A DNA stretch of 64,000 nucleotides, from assembly GCA_009869945.1 (NCBI GenBank), contig WIXG01000338.1, positions 1-64,000 on the forward strand, given 5' to 3'. The notes beneath the pieces were generated by a model. The model was not told the origin of the DNA, searched no databases, and saw nothing but the letters and a program-made list of their open reading frames with translations. Below are positions 26,942 through 39,551 of this stretch, in pieces. Origin of the DNA: Mesaphorura yosii. Taxonomy: Eukaryota; Arthropoda; Collembola; Poduromorpha; Tullbergiidae. The translations under genes and the position numbers were made by a program. Within the stretch, counting starts at the first letter, position 1; each line of letters opens with the position of its first letter.

Positions 26942-27361
26942 ATGAAAGTAATAAGTTTAATTTTAGCGTTGGCAGATTTGTGCCATATTTTCGCCACCGT
27001 CGAGTCCGCCTACATCACCACTTCGACTTCAGCCCCCATCCTCTGCCACAAAGGACAAGAGGTCTGTGGCAGCGCCTGCTACGATCCACAAGCGACGGAG
27101 TGCCATGGCGGAAGTGTCCCTTGCCTGAAAGGTGAATCCGTATGCAATCATAGCGTGTGCTACTCGCCGGCGACTCAATCCTGTTTCATGGAAGAGGCCG
27201 AGGGCATTGTCATCATCTGCAATGTCGGAGAGGAGCACTGTGGCTGGTCCTGCTACGACCCGACAAAGCAGGTATGCCGAGGCACAGGCGATGACGCGAT
27301 CGTGTGCGATGCTGACTTTACTAGTGAGGGTAAACAACGACAACAATGTCCAGGAGATTGA
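26942..27361 (+). CDS. Small secreted cysteine-rich repeat protein
   Basis: A single exon encodes 139 residues. The N terminus MKVISLILALADLCHIFA is a signal peptide. The mature part has repeated units of the form C-x-x-G-x-x-x-C-G-x-x-C-Y-x-P, seen as LCHKGQEVCGSACYDP, PCLKGESVCNHSVCYSP and ICNVGEEHCGWSCYDP, spaced about 40 residues apart, each followed by x-C. Such Cys/Tyr/Pro repeats resemble carbohydrate-binding repeats (CBM52-like) found in secreted fungal wall-acting proteins, which is only a resemblance by eye. All cysteines appear in pairs, suggesting a disulfide-stabilised extracellular protein. I use the ATG at 26942 rather than upstream frames because it gives the signal peptide. 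The function is unknown; polysaccharide binding or an antimicrobial role are both possible. Confidence 0.75.
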   Translation: MKVISLILALADLCHIFATVESAYITTSTSAPILCHKGQEVCGSACYDPQATECHGGSVPCLKGESVCNHSVCYSPATQSCFMEEAEGIVIICNVGEEHCGWSCYDPTKQVCRGTGDDAIVCDADFTSEGKQRQQCPGD

Positions 27362-27438
27362 TTCAGTTATTACGTTCTTTATTATGCGAATTTCTCCATC
27401 AGTTGCTTTGACAGTATTCCACGCTTATTGTAATAAAA

Positions 27439-28572
27439 TTACTGAGATCGGGCACAGCCTCCAGGTAGCAGGTACCTGAACCTATTTGCATTCTCGGTCA
27501 CATAATTAGGCACAAACATTACAGAATTAGTCTTTGGAATCGGGCCCATGGACGTGAAGAGGTCTTTGAACGTGTACGCTTCTGGGTACATGTTAAATAT
27601 GTCTTCGCCGTTGCATATTCTCTTCTGAATCGCGTCGTACTCCGCCAGCGCCGGATCCGTGAGTCGGTCGGTGTGCGAATACGCGGCCATCTTGAACACA
27701 AAATCGTAGAGGTGTGGAAAGCAGAAGGAGCAGTGCCATCCCGCGTCGATGAGCAAGTAGTCTGAACTTCGGCCATGTGAATACCCAAATGATGAGTTGA
27801 AGAGTTGGACACGGGGCTTCCAGTTTGAGTTCAGAGTCTGATGGAACTCGAACGAGTAGAGGTAATTCTTGAGCTGCAGGTGCACCGTGGCAGGGTGCCC
27901 ATCGCACGTCCTCAGCAGCTCGATCGTCTGCCGCCTCGGGATTTCGTCAATATCGGACACAATTATGAGATCTCCGTAGTGCGCAACTTCGTGTACCCAG
28001 TCGCCCATTCTTCGCCGCATGCGAATTTCGTTGTAGAACGGTGACTGTCCGTCAGGCAGCTGGGAGACGAGGCCGTCGAACACGTTGTGGCGCATTTTGC
28101 CCTTCGCCCATTCGAATTGGTCCATATTTTGCTGTAGGTACAGTTCTTTGGGCTTTCCTGTAAACGTCCGCGTGGCTTCCAGCACCAGAAACACGTCCAC
28201 GACGTCCCAAAGCTCCCGCATCCGAATTTCGAGTAGATCCAGCTCTATGCTGAATATAACAGCGTCAATCACTCTGAAGGCGGCTAATCCTGACTGACCT
28301 GGCGACCGGAGTGTCCAGCCATGCAGCTCACACAACGTCGACTTGTTAGCCAGATTGGGCGAGTAATACTGTGGAATGATAATGCTGGGCGCTGCGGAGT
28401 CCTTGTCCCAAATGGGCCTGGAGAGGTAACCAGCATCACGAACGAGTACCATAAACCTCTTCTGATTCACGGTTATCACGACACAAGTTATTAGCACTAC
28501 AATGACGCAGAATACAATTATGATTGCATCCCGCTTGTGTCGTCGTATGAATTTTCTTGCTGCAATTCCCAT
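27439..28572 (-). CDS. GT17 family beta-1,4-N-acetylglucosaminyltransferase (MGAT3-like)
   Basis: An intronless frame encodes 377 residues. A basic N-terminal tail (RKFIRRHKRD) precedes a membrane anchor IIIVFCVIVVLITCVVITV at about residues 16-36, the type II topology of Golgi glycosyltransferases. The lumenal part has the GT17 landmarks RVIDAVIFSIELDLLEIRM, VFLVLEATRTFTG, DLIIVSDIDEIPRR (metal/nucleotide-binding DxD-like acidic cluster) and AGWHCSFCFPH. MGAT3 adds the bisecting GlcNAc to N-glycans in vertebrates. Arthropod GT17 members are known as sequences but their acceptor is not well defined, so I leave the substrate open. The ATG at 28572 is preferred over an upstream GTG. Its 3' end lies 77 bases from the convergent Cys-rich gene. 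Confidence 0.88.
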   Translation of the reverse strand: MGIAARKFIRRHKRDAIIIVFCVIVVLITCVVITVNQKRFMVLVRDAGYLSRPIWDKDSAAPSIIIPQYYSPNLANKSTLCELHGWTLRSPGQSGLAAFRVIDAVIFSIELDLLEIRMRELWDVVDVFLVLEATRTFTGKPKELYLQQNMDQFEWAKGKMRHNVFDGLVSQLPDGQSPFYNEIRMRRRMGDWVHEVAHYGDLIIVSDIDEIPRRQTIELLRTCDGHPATVHLQLKNYLYSFEFHQTLNSNWKPRVQLFNSSFGYSHGRSSDYLLIDAGWHCSFCFPHLYDFVFKMAAYSHTDRLTDPALAEYDAIQKRICNGEDIFNMYPEAYTFKDLFTSMGPIPKTNSVMFVPNYVTENANRFRYLLPGGCARSQ

Positions 28573-28658
28573 CGTCCACAGTCCGCGTCCAAGTGCCCAA
28601 ATCACAGTTCAAGAATTCGAGAATGAGGTTGCAGCGTAGTTGTGGTTTGACTGCATTG

Positions 28659-28664
28659 TTTATA
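28659..28664 (-). promoter_or_regulatory. TATA box of the GT17 gene
   Basis: Minus-strand TATAAA is about 90 bases upstream of the start codon at 28572, with a TCAG initiator-like sequence between them. Confidence 0.35.
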
Positions 28665-29888
28665 GAGCGGAGGCTGCGGTGAACTGCCAGGACGGAAGAG
28701 TTTCGCAAATACTTATCAGTTCTACGTAATCCTGACTAATGATTGCACGTATCTTTTATGAAATCAGAAGTGGTATGCAAATAGACCTGCAAATATACGC
28801 GTGTACCTGCTGCTCCGAGATAAATGGAAATGGCAAGGATGATTTCGATTTCATTCGACATGGCCATGGAATTCGTAAACAAAAGCATGCTTCGTGTACC
28901 GCATCCCGCATGTTTTTGGCATTTGCGCAAATGCTGTTAGCTATTTTTAGAAAATCGCAATCCCGCATCAACTTTACATTAAACCGCTACAGACCGTTCA
29001 TCTATTTCGATGAGCTAAATCTGAGAATCATTCAGTACTGATGATTTCACTGATGTACTACAGCAATCATTCAGTCGGATACTTGGCTTGGCTTGTCGTA
29101 TGCCATGTACAAAAATTTCAACGACCTTTCAATTGCGCCGGAATTGTTCCTTCTTTTAATCACTTCCTGCTTTATTAGATTTAATTAACAGATCGGTAGA
29201 AGAGTCGTATTGGTTGAACGGCTAAAGTATGAGTCTAAGGAAGGCTGACTGTTACATAATAAGTGAGATCCGCAGTAGAAGTAGAAGTTCACAATCATCG
29301 TCAAATCTTTTTTGTTTCAACTTTGGCACAACTAACGCTAATACTACAATGGACAGAAGTGTGCTAGATTAATAAGGACAGCTTCCTGACGCGTACGCTT
29401 ACATTAAAATTAGGACATTTTAGTAGGCTACGCTAATGAGATCCGGAATGAGATTCAATTCAAGTTGCGTTGTATCGCATCAAAAGTTGTGGCGAGAGTT
29501 GAGTATAAAATTCTGAATTACGGAAGTCATACAAGAATAGCGGCATCAAACGTTTCCTCGGTTTTAAGTCCATAAATTCACAACACCAATTTAACCTCAG
29601 TTTGAACGTCACATTTGTCACAATCAGTATTGTGCTTATTAGTGCTAATCTAACATGCAATCCGTGTACATTAAAATAGCTCTTAACGAAGATGGAGGCA
29701 ACTGGCTGGCTTATTGACTAGTCTAGTCTCACTTATATGCCAAGTCCATGTCCATCTAAGCTCCACTCCGGCTACAACACCACGCCTGTCGTCGAACAAA
29801 TACCTTCGACCCACATTATTTTCTGACTTGATGGACTGAACTGTCTCATAGTTTGTACCACATAATACTAAATTCGAAACGAAATTTT
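28665..29888. other. Non-coding interval between the GT17 gene and the WW-CUE gene 3' end
   Basis: I find no supported exon in this 1.2-kb stretch. It is A/T-rich with many stop codons in all frames. Confidence 0.4.
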
Positions 29889-32800
29889 CTAAAAATCGTG
29901 GCCACCAACCACATCAAACGTCACTTGTGGCTTGTTAGAATAACGGCTCTTGTTGACCGCTGCGCTCCACATCGGACCATGAACGAGATTTGAATTCGGA
30001 CCTTTCGGCTGGTACTGTGATCCAGTACGATTGTTTGGATCCGGTCCTTTCCTTTGTTTGCTCGGGCCCAGGGCTTGGACGTATGTTTTCCTACAATTCA
30101 TACGACGCATTATTTGCTGCCATTTTAATTGGGGAGTAGCTTGCACTAATTCGCTGCTTACTGAATTAAAGCTGGATTTGAGCCTTTGGCCAGGGAGGGA
30201 CTCGCACCTTTCGCCTTCTTACTTGTCAGGGAGAAGAATTTTTCAGACTTGTCTGACTTTCGACTGAAGAGACTGAAAACGCAGAAAAAAGTATTGCTGA
30301 CTGATCGTGAAAGCGCTTTGCCTTTCCCAGTTTAGAGTACTCACCTTGCAAGAAACCCTTTCTTGCGTGGTCTTTGCTCGGGTTCAAAGTATCCTGAATC
30401 CGGAGTTTGAAGTTCTTTATCCGCAAATGTTTTGCTGATGCTTTTAGGCATCAGTGGTAACACATTTTCTTTGTCGAGTCGGTCTTCATCTCCTGAAATA
30501 CAAAAGAGAAGGCACAATTAAATTTGTTCAGTTCAGATAAGAAGGACGAAAGGTGAAGTTCTGTGACGTGGCCATAATATGCATGCATACTTTCTGGGAT
30601 CAAAGATTCAGTGAGACGTTGTACATTTTCGGTTTGCTGTATTTCGTCCACGCTACTTCTTCAGCTGTTACAGTTGCATCACTTGAAGCTACCATGAGAC
30701 AGACGAACATCTGAAGGCGTTGCTGTTTTGAATGAGCTACTGCTCCGTTCACCATGTGGACACGATAGAAAAAGATTTTGAAGTTCCACTTTTCTCATGC
30801 TCATGTTTCGGTACTAAAACAACTGTGGATCGAATCTCTTTTGGAGGTGTGACAACGTCAGCGTTCGAAGATGGCTTTAATAAGTCAAATCTCCTTTGTT
30901 CAAGTAACAAAGCGATTTTGCCCAACATTGAGATCTGCTGCAGTACTTCCTCACTGAGTTGATACTCTGGTTTGGGGGATTCTGTCCCTGTCCCAGTCGC
31001 CGTCGCATAATTAATTGCATTGTCATCGTCATCAGACTCTTCGGAATTTTCCTCAATAGGAAGCTGTGGCTGAGGCTGCTGAGGAACAATATTGGGGCCC
31101 TCACTTTCAGCAGCCGCAGATGCTCTTGTAGTCAACGGGTGTTGAGCCTGGTTGGGGTGAGCTCTTTGTTGTTGACCGTGCTGATTGTACGCATTATAAT
31201 TTGATTGTAATTCGGGTTCTGGTTATTTTGCGCCATAATAGAATTATGTTAATCTACACATGTATAGCCTTTTGAATCGGCTTACGCTGAAGACGCGTCA
31301 AAAGATGAATGTACAGGGTCCTGTACATTGGCCCAATGGAGGTACCTCCATTATTGGCCCTTCCCATTACCAATGGTTCACGTTGCTAAAGGAATTCCAT
31401 CGCATGCGCATGCATGGTTTCAGTACGAAGACTTACCACGTTTAGCTCTGGATTCGTCTGATTTCTCACTGCTATCCTCGTCGTACATGGACGTGGACTC
31501 TGTACTCAAGGTTCGAGTGGACATTGAAGTAGTCTTGTTGGCAGTCGTGATGAACGGCTTAAATTCTTCCGGTGTTTGAGGGCACACTTCCTTCAAAAGT
31601 CGCTCAGCCTTTTCTTGTTGGAACTGCAGGCCAAAAGATGACACTAGTTTCTTGACTTGAGAGAAATAAATCGAAAATTGCATTCTTACCTGAGCCACTT
31701 CCAGCGCCCACGCGATGAAACGGTCTGGCAAATTCGGGAATTTGTTCATGAGGCTTTTTTGTGAATCCATTTTCTGCTGCGCCGTGACATGCGGCCTCGC
31801 AGTTTTCATTATCGGAGTTGGGAACGGTGACTCCTGTGGTTCACCTCGCATTTCATGCTGGAAATTTACAATCTTCTGCTGATCCAGTGCCTTCTGACGC
31901 TTCTCGATCATGCTCTTGACTTCCAGCCACTTCTGACGCGCAGGTTTTGGCGGCGGTGTTCGAGCGAAGCCCTTCCTCATTAATCGCTCCGACGCCCTCT
32001 GAACATTGTTCTCACAGGAAGCGAGCACGTCCAGCAGCACTGTTTCGTCAGCCGCAGGGAAAATTCCCTTCATGTATTTCAGCTTCATGTTTGGACTTTT
32101 GGTTGGAAGTTTTCCTGGAGTCTCTCTTCCCTGAATTCAAATCAATACTGACAGTGAATGAACACAGAATAGTTTCTAAAACTCGCATGGAAATTACCAT
32201 TTGCATTTGTGGCGATGGAGGAATCGGTGAACCCCATGACTTGGTGAAGAGACTTCCGGCAGACGATTGATTATTGCTGAACCGCATCAGTGAACCAGGC
32301 GTCCCGGTTCTGGCAGGAGAATCGGTCAAGTAACTGCTGAAAATACGTCAATTAATATATCAAATTGATCTCTGCATTAGACTGCGTATGCGTACTGTAT
32401 AAGATAATTGCATTACCTTCGAGTTCCTCTTCCGGGTGAACTGACACCAATCGATTTGTTATCGTGATCGAGTGTGTCATCCAAATTAACTCCTGAGTTC
32501 TTCCGGCTCGGTGTGTAAACCTCAATTTGATTCGAGGAGAAATCCGAAGAGAGAGGATGTTTCTCAACTTGCAAGGCTGATACCACCAAATTCGGCCGAT
32601 TGTGGTATTTGTGAAAGAGGTGGCGGACATGAGTTTCAGGCGCAGTTGGAAACATGGCACAAATTGTCTTGTAAGCAGTGTCAGTATCGCAAGACACCAG
32701 GTGCGAAGTTGAGATGTGGGTACTGGCATTGCTGGCGCTCGTAATGTAGTAAGAAGAACAGCCAGAAGATCGCGAATTGGGGCGTTCCGGAATTGTCTCT

Positions 32801-35800
32801 GGAACACCCTTGTCTTGAATTGCATAATTGTTGTACTTTGCTGGAGATGCGGTGCTCGTGGTGGCTGCAGTGCCATTGCTGACTTTTGCAGCATGAGGAT
32901 ACGGGAAAAGCTGTTGCTGGTTATGGAGGACTGAACCAGATGCTGCGGTCTGAGTAATTCCACCACTGCCACCACCTGCTCCTGCTCGTGATTCAAGAAT
33001 TACTTGCTCATTCCGCTTGTTTCTGGGTGGCAAGGTCGGAGAAGGTGCAATACCTGGGGAAAAAAAGTGATAATCATCAGAACTTTCGTTACAACTTGTC
33101 AAAGGTGAGTCAGAGTGGTACTTACGTGGAGAGCCACCGAGACGAGGTGAAGATCCTCTTCTGTGGAGTGAAAATCCTTTCAAGCTTGGTAACGGGCTTG
33201 ACCATCGACTTCCAATTGTATCCTGTAAGAGTAACAGAACGTTATCACACTCACACAACGTTGTTCTAACTATCTAACTCCCAGCTCTAAGGCAAAATAT
33301 GACTATACGGCAGTATATACCTATATATCAATACTTTCCGTATGATCCATCAAAAACAGCACAGATCAAATATTAATGAATCACTGGCCGTTAAGGTCGA
33401 ACCATGAGCCACACAGGGGCCAGACACCCGCCCGGCCTGACAGCAAACCCGGAACCAGGAGAGTGAAAGTGCGAGAATGACACTCTGAGTGTAATAAAAC
33501 TTATTGGACATACACCTGTTTGTCTGCTGCTGTTTGTATTCCATTCACTTTGGATTTTTATGAGGTAATTATCTAAAAGAAGTGACAGTTTAGTTTGCTC
33601 TTGTTTGACAAGGGTACATGTGACTCTCCTGTCAATCCCAATTACGGAGATTAAACTCAACTTAAACCAAGATTTTGAAAGAATGATGACTGAGATTAAG
33701 CGGCCCGATGCTGGCAGAAGCTGACTGTGAAGCCAAAATTGTCTTACTTTAAGTGGCCTCGCTAATTTCTCTGGAAAGAACGCATGGGAGCATTTTACCG
33801 GAACAATTTACAGGAAACATTGTCTGGGAACAATTATCTGGGAACAAACATTTTACCGTAGCAATTGTCCGTGGATATTTTTCCAGAAAAGCTGTTCTGA
33901 ATCCTTCTAAAGCCTGTTCATTCACATTCGCGGTACGCGGTATGGATGCATAAAATTGCATTAATTTTGCAATAAAAGCGGACCGGGTTATTCGAATTAT
34001 AGCGTGGCCATAAATTTAAGTTTATTGCCGCAGAATTGGAGGTGAATTGGCATACTACTTTCTTTTGCTCATACTACACAATGATTGTGTACCCCAACCA
34101 TTAAGATATTATTTCGTAATTTAATAACAATCGTACTCGCCTTTAGCATTCGGTGTCACATTCGCATGAAATTCACGTACACGACACGGCATGGAGAAAG
34201 TACGCACGCACGTAGCGCGTGAATATTAAAAACAAACTCGCACATGCATATTTATCAGTTCACCTACTTTTAGGCCTGCCCGCTTGCTTGTCGAATGCTC
34301 AATTGCATGTACTACACCGAATTTGCGTGCTCTTTTCGCAATCGTATCGGCCGGCTTTCGACTACTTTTATTTGCATATGCACAGAAAAGGCCATAATAA
34401 CAAATCCATAACATAACTAACCGAGCAGCCGACACTCAATCACCCACGGTCTTACATGCAATTGGACAAGTACTTCACACGTTCTTGTTCATTGTACACA
34501 AGCGTAACAAGTTCTATGGATAATAATTTATGTAACATGCTCGCGGAGCGCGAAAGCGGTAATTCCTTGTCGGCACTTCAGCTTTCGTGCCGTGATGTGC
34601 CAAAATTGGCGAGATTTACATGTTTATTCTGCTTGGCCGAGGCCAGATGCCAGATGTCAATAATCATCAGATTGGTTCGGAAACACACCATTTTGTCGAT
34701 TATTTGCCTGAAATTGCGTAAAGCACTTATTTATGATACTTGGGTCCTCTTATGGATAGGAAGTTCGTAGTTCCAAGTGAAAGTGGGTGTGTACAATACC
34801 CGGACTTGATCTGCAATATGTTTTGCTTGTCGCAGAGTGGAAACCCTCGTTCCCTCATGCTCAGGTTGGTAAACCTTCTCTGCATTTCATTGCCACGTGG
34901 CAGCGCTAGCAATAAAAATGTAATATTCATGATATTCTCGTTCTGGGAGTTGGGACAGGGCGAGATAGGTCTCGATCCTTCTGCTGCTTTCACTGTCAAG
35001 TCAAGAGATCAGCGAGCTCATTTGGACTTGGGCCACGACTAAGACTATTCAAGAAAAAGTGACCCTCAGGAGCATGAACCGAAATAGCAATACTTGAAGC
35101 ATGGTACTGTATTGAAGTTGAGTAAATAAGGATGGGGAAGTAAAATCAGTTCGGTGCATTCACTTTCACCACAATTCTCAATGTAGCGTAGGTAGAAAGA
35201 TGCAGGTGCAAGCGGGCGGGGATGAATGCTGAATACTGATTGCCTAAGATGCTTTTGCTTTCTCTTAACCAGAGATGGATGAATAGACTTTTACCTCAAA
35301 GTAGGCGGTTGGCTGAGTGATCGCGACATGGTACGGGGGAGTCGGGATCGCAGCCAGGCGCGGATCATCCCAAGTTGTCGTTTTGGTGGCATGATTGATG
35401 AAATATCTGCAATGATAATAAAATTACTTTAAATTACAGTGCATCAATTTCGTGCTGACTGATGAAGTTGACGATTAGATTGGATGGGCTCGCTATTTGT
35501 TTCCGGCGGGCTTTCATCACGCACGCAATGCGAGCAGGACATGCGATGTGAATTAGCGAATTTTAGTCGGGTAATTCGGTTCGCTTGCCAAATGAAATAA
35601 TGGCAAGATCTAATTACGACTATGCGTGCAATGCAATGCGAGAAGCTGAGAAGCACGCATGCATGAATTAACGACCATGTGGTTTGAATTTAGCGTTTGC
35701 ACGTTACAATTTACTCTGCCCGGCTGGTTGTTCATTTTTTATTCATTTTAATTCTGAAATTCCAGTGGTTAACATGCAGTTAAAATTACAACTCAAAAAT

Positions 35801-36037
35801 TCTATTCGGATGACTCGAACTGAGAAATAAAAGTACGACTACAACTGAAAGCCGTTTAATAATTTATCACAATGCAAAATTACGTGCTGGAAAGTCGTAA
35901 GATCGTAATTTTCGACTAGTTGACAGTTATGTATGTCAAGTCTTGAAAATGAAGCCTTGTACTTACAATTTGCCATACTTGGTCTCGATTTTACACTCCC
36001 AGCCGAGTGGCAGGGGGCCCAAGTTGAACATGTCCAT
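29889..36037 (-). CDS. WW-domain and CUE/UBA-like scaffold protein
   Basis: Twelve exons (36037-35967, 35406-35295, 33222-33126, 33053-32417, 32336-32198, 32130-31690, 31623-31437, 31218-30753, 30655-30591, 30492-30345, 30272-30162, 30090-29889) join in phase to 891 residues. Residues about 6-40 form a WW domain (LPLGWECKI, KLYFINHATKTTTWDDPRL) split by the first intron, which should bind Pro-rich ligands. A CUE/UBA-like helical segment lies at about 216-258 (TICAMFPTAPETHVRHLFHKY). A second at about 367-410 has MKGIFPAADETVLLDVLASC and NNVQRASERLMRKGF. CUE domains bind ubiquitin. The rest is low-complexity Ser/Pro/Gln/Asp-rich sequence with a short helical region LSEEVLQQISMLGKIALLLEQ and a basic tail with repeated GPxxN motifs. 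Splices of exons 8/9 and 11/12 are my best in-phase choices. I do not recognise a named orthologue; a ubiquitin-linked adaptor is the inference. Confidence 0.8.
33223..35294. other. Large intron 2 of the WW-CUE gene
   Basis: This 2.07-kb intron separates the WW domain from the rest of the protein. It contains a block of imperfect short direct repeats at 33770-33860 and is otherwise A/T-rich without a supported gene. Confidence 0.6.
33780..33860. repeat. Imperfect tandem repeat of a 13-16 base unit
   Basis: Variants of the motif GGGAACAATT(A/G)TCT recur about five times, with flanking copies TTTTACCG...AACAATT. The units differ in length and sequence, so it is a degenerate array rather than a clean microsatellite. 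Confidence 0.55.
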
Positions 36038-39000
36038 GGTTCCAAGTCGATGGTCGGGTCCCACGGCCGCAGAACTTTCCCGATCACAAATTCACAAACT
36101 CAAATACTTTAATCGCTACTCTATGAGAGTATTGCTGATGGCATCGCGTTCGCGTGCTGAGGCGAATGTCGAATTCCCATGAAATTAATCTCTGGGACAC
36201 TTATTGAACTTTACACGGGAAATAAAATCCAATAATATCTCAATTCAGTTCAGGATCCGCATCGCAGAGACACGGGCACTTGCAATGGACACAGACACGG
36301 GCTCGGGAGCACGCAGATACTGAATTATAAATACACGTCCCACTCGAACTGAACTCGAACGCAGGGCAATGCTCACTTGTTCACTGCAGCACTGTCGAAG
36401 AGAATGGAATGGCATGGCCTAAAAGTTATTGCCATTGCCATTGCGTTTCGTTTACAGTGAAGAATTGGATTCGAATGATGACTCAGAGCCGTATCCAGGC
36501 AGAAGGCAACCAGGGACAGGGAGAAAACGAGAGGAGAAAGATGACGGATTTCTCTCTCGGAACTCGAAACTATGAAATTGTCTTCCCCATGCCTCCGTGC
36601 TCTATCTGTACAGGTTTATGCTCGCTCATGGCTCATAGCCTTAGTATGGTATAGCCATCGTGCTGCGACGTACGACTGCGATTCTGATCGTGGGCATCGA
36701 GTAGAGTGAATAGTGAATCTCACAGATAGACGCAGACAGAAGAAAGCGGGCACAGTCACAGCCAGCCAGCAACGAGAACCAAACCGCGACGAGACCGTGC
36801 GCTGTACGTACACAACACAAAAGACGACAACTTTTACTTTACGCTGTGCGTTCTGAGTGTAAGAATAGAACCAAAGTCATATCATTCCATGTAAATGCTC
36901 TCATGGCTGCGTATGCTACGTTGCTGCAGCGGTGTGAAAGCCAGTTCGAGTGTAGCAATTAAGTGTGAAACACCGAATGAATAGCGCACTACAGATGATA
37001 GCATGCAATGCAATGCCATGAAAGCCTCGAGCACAAGTCACAACCAAGTGCCAAGTACAGTTTTGGCCTGGTCTGGCGAGTGTGAGCTTGAGCACAGTGA
37101 GAAAAAGCAGAGTGCTCAACGGAGAAAGAAGTTTTCCAGACATGCCAAGACTAGGACCACAAATCATTGTGACTGCGGCTGCCCAGAACAGAGTCAGAGA
37201 CCACCTCCACTTCGTCCACTCCAGAAAACTCTTTCCTTTCTCAGTATGAACGGGAAAAACAAAACTTGCATGCGTGTCGAGCAGCATTGAATGTTTACTC
37301 GGTCGTTAAAGTAAAAGGAGGCTCAGCGGCTCAGCGTAAAAGTAAAAGTAGAAGGAGGCATGGCACAGATTCAAGATGAAGATGAAGATTACCGTCTCCT
37401 TCATTTTATTACGCGTGTTTAAGTAATATTGCATGAAGGTACTCTCGAGCATGTAAACAATAGAACATAAATGAGTAGAGGAGCTCAGAATCAGCCCGAA
37501 TCGGATCAACTCGGCCGCACGACGCAGGCAGGGAGAAGGTAGACAAGAGAAAGAAAGAACTTTTGTACTTCGACTTGCATTGTTCTGAGCGATGTTTTTA
37601 ATGCATTTGAAAGTTGATGACAGGCACCCTTTCTCCGTGGTTGTGCTTAGCTCGTGACTGTTCTTTCTCTCGCTCTCGAAGCCCTGTTTTACTTACATTG
37701 AGTGCCGCTCACCGTGCGTGCCAGCTACCCAAGGCATCGAAACGAGCAAGGAGTGAGGAAAGAACGAGCATAGAGAAAGTAATCCAATAAGTTTATTGAG
37801 ACTGTCAGTCAGCGATTGCTTTGCTTGTGGTGGTACATTAAAGCATGCTTACGAGCAGCCCTGCACTTGCACCCGTGCCGTGCGCGTGCAGTGCAATTGA
37901 GCGAGCTTGGCATGAGATTCATTTCGATATCATTCATCTTGTCCGCTGTTCGTTCTGTTTTCGGTTGCTATTACCGTTACCGTCTTGTTCTGTGTTACAT
38001 CACCATAAAATTGTGTAATGTGTGAGGACTGAGCGACCGAGGCGGGCTAATGGCACGGGCACGGGTCCTGGCAGCCAGCCTGGTACGAGAAGCTTCACCG
38101 TGGCTGTCGGTTGGCTGTGCTATGGCCATGGTGAGAATTTCATGCCTCGATAGTGAGTAATAATCTTCAGGAGCGAGCAACAAGCATAAAAAAGCTCGAA
38201 CGTGCGAATTCATTCCAATACACTTTCCCCGGGCCTCTGAACTGAGTGAGTGAGTGCAGAGTAGTGCTGGGCCATGTTCCCATATTTCCAGACTCGCTTC
38301 CCCACATTAAGAGGTAACTCGAACGGGAATGCGACCCCATAACGCCAGGCTAGACCAGGACTCAAGTGCAGTGCGAGTGAGACTAGCGAGACGAGAGACT
38401 AACTAAAGGCTCTGGGTGCACAAGTACAAAGTGACACGAGTCTCGAGTCTATTATCGAAGCAGCAGTAGGTTCAAGAGTGCGAGCGAGGTTGGGGCTGCT
38501 GGAGTTGGAGGTAGTCAGCTCGTGCAGTGGTTGTCGCTGGTGTCCTGACGCTGTCCTGTTTATATTCATTTCGGTCTCCGATCTCGATCTCGTTTCAGAT
38601 CTGTATCACCATCATCTCAGTCAAGCCAAGTCAAGTCGGTTCAGAGAGCAGTGAGCGCTGGTAGCAAGTTTAGTGGATTCGGTGCTTGTACTTTCTCATT
38701 TCTCATTCTCGAGTCAGGTATCTCAGGAACACGAGTACGCGTGAGCGCGTCATTTATATTCATTATTCTGTCATAATACCAAGAAACCTAAGTCATTGTC
38801 ATTCGATTCAAGTCTTTGAGTATGAGGAAGCAATCCAATTCAACTACAACGTACAGTTCTCTCAAAAATTCAGTCCCTGTAGTTCAAAATTCAGTTTGGT
38901 TCCTCGAGCATTACAATTTCGGCTTCGGGGGGCTTCAGATCAGTGATTAGAAGAAAGAGGAAGTACACCATCAACAACATCAAGCATTAGCGACTGTGTT

Positions 39001-39551
39001 GAATACTACGCTTTTCAATTTTGTACAAGATTATCTAGATTTGCATTGGAGATATGAATTTTAAGAAAGTCGTACGGTGAAAGTCGAAAGTGCATTACGA
39101 AGAAAGTACGAGTTTGTACACATGAGATTTGAGATTTGTTTACATTTCTACGCTCACGTATATAACACACTTCAGCTTTTGACATTTCCACGCAAGCACG
39201 AGTGTGAGCATCTTGGTCTTGGCACGAAAAGCGTACGCAAGAGCAAGAACAAAGCCTAGCCAAGAGCCAAGAGGTTCATTCCAGCCAGCATCACTGAGCA
39301 GTCGACACTCATAATCGTAATCCAGTGTTGTTTTGAATCATGCACTGGCACACAACTTGAAAGTAAGTCTGTTTCTGTTCTGTTTCATTGAAGTGCTGCA
39401 ACTTAAATGTGTTCACTTTACGTTGAAATTTTGAAGTGTTCGCTACGTTTTTGCTATTTTATGAAAATGTGAACTTATAAACGCTAGGAAAGCAGAAGAA
39501 TGGAGAGATGAATTAAACTGTAACGTAACTCGCCTGAAATTGTAAATTCAG
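36038..39551. other. Divergent promoter region between the WW-CUE gene and HS2ST1
   Basis: No coding exon is supported in this 3.5-kb stretch. The right end holds a probable non-coding first exon of HS2ST1 ending at 39362 (donor AAAGTAAGT) and a leader intron whose acceptor TTCAG abuts the ATG at 39552. The left end holds the upstream region of the WW-CUE gene. The middle has G/A/C-rich tracts and short GAGTGAGTGAGTG repeats near 38240. Confidence 0.5.

Noticed and set aside
33749..33961. 70-codon minus-strand frame with repeated Cys-Ser peptide
   Set aside because: It is the translation of the degenerate repeat array inside an intron, not a gene.
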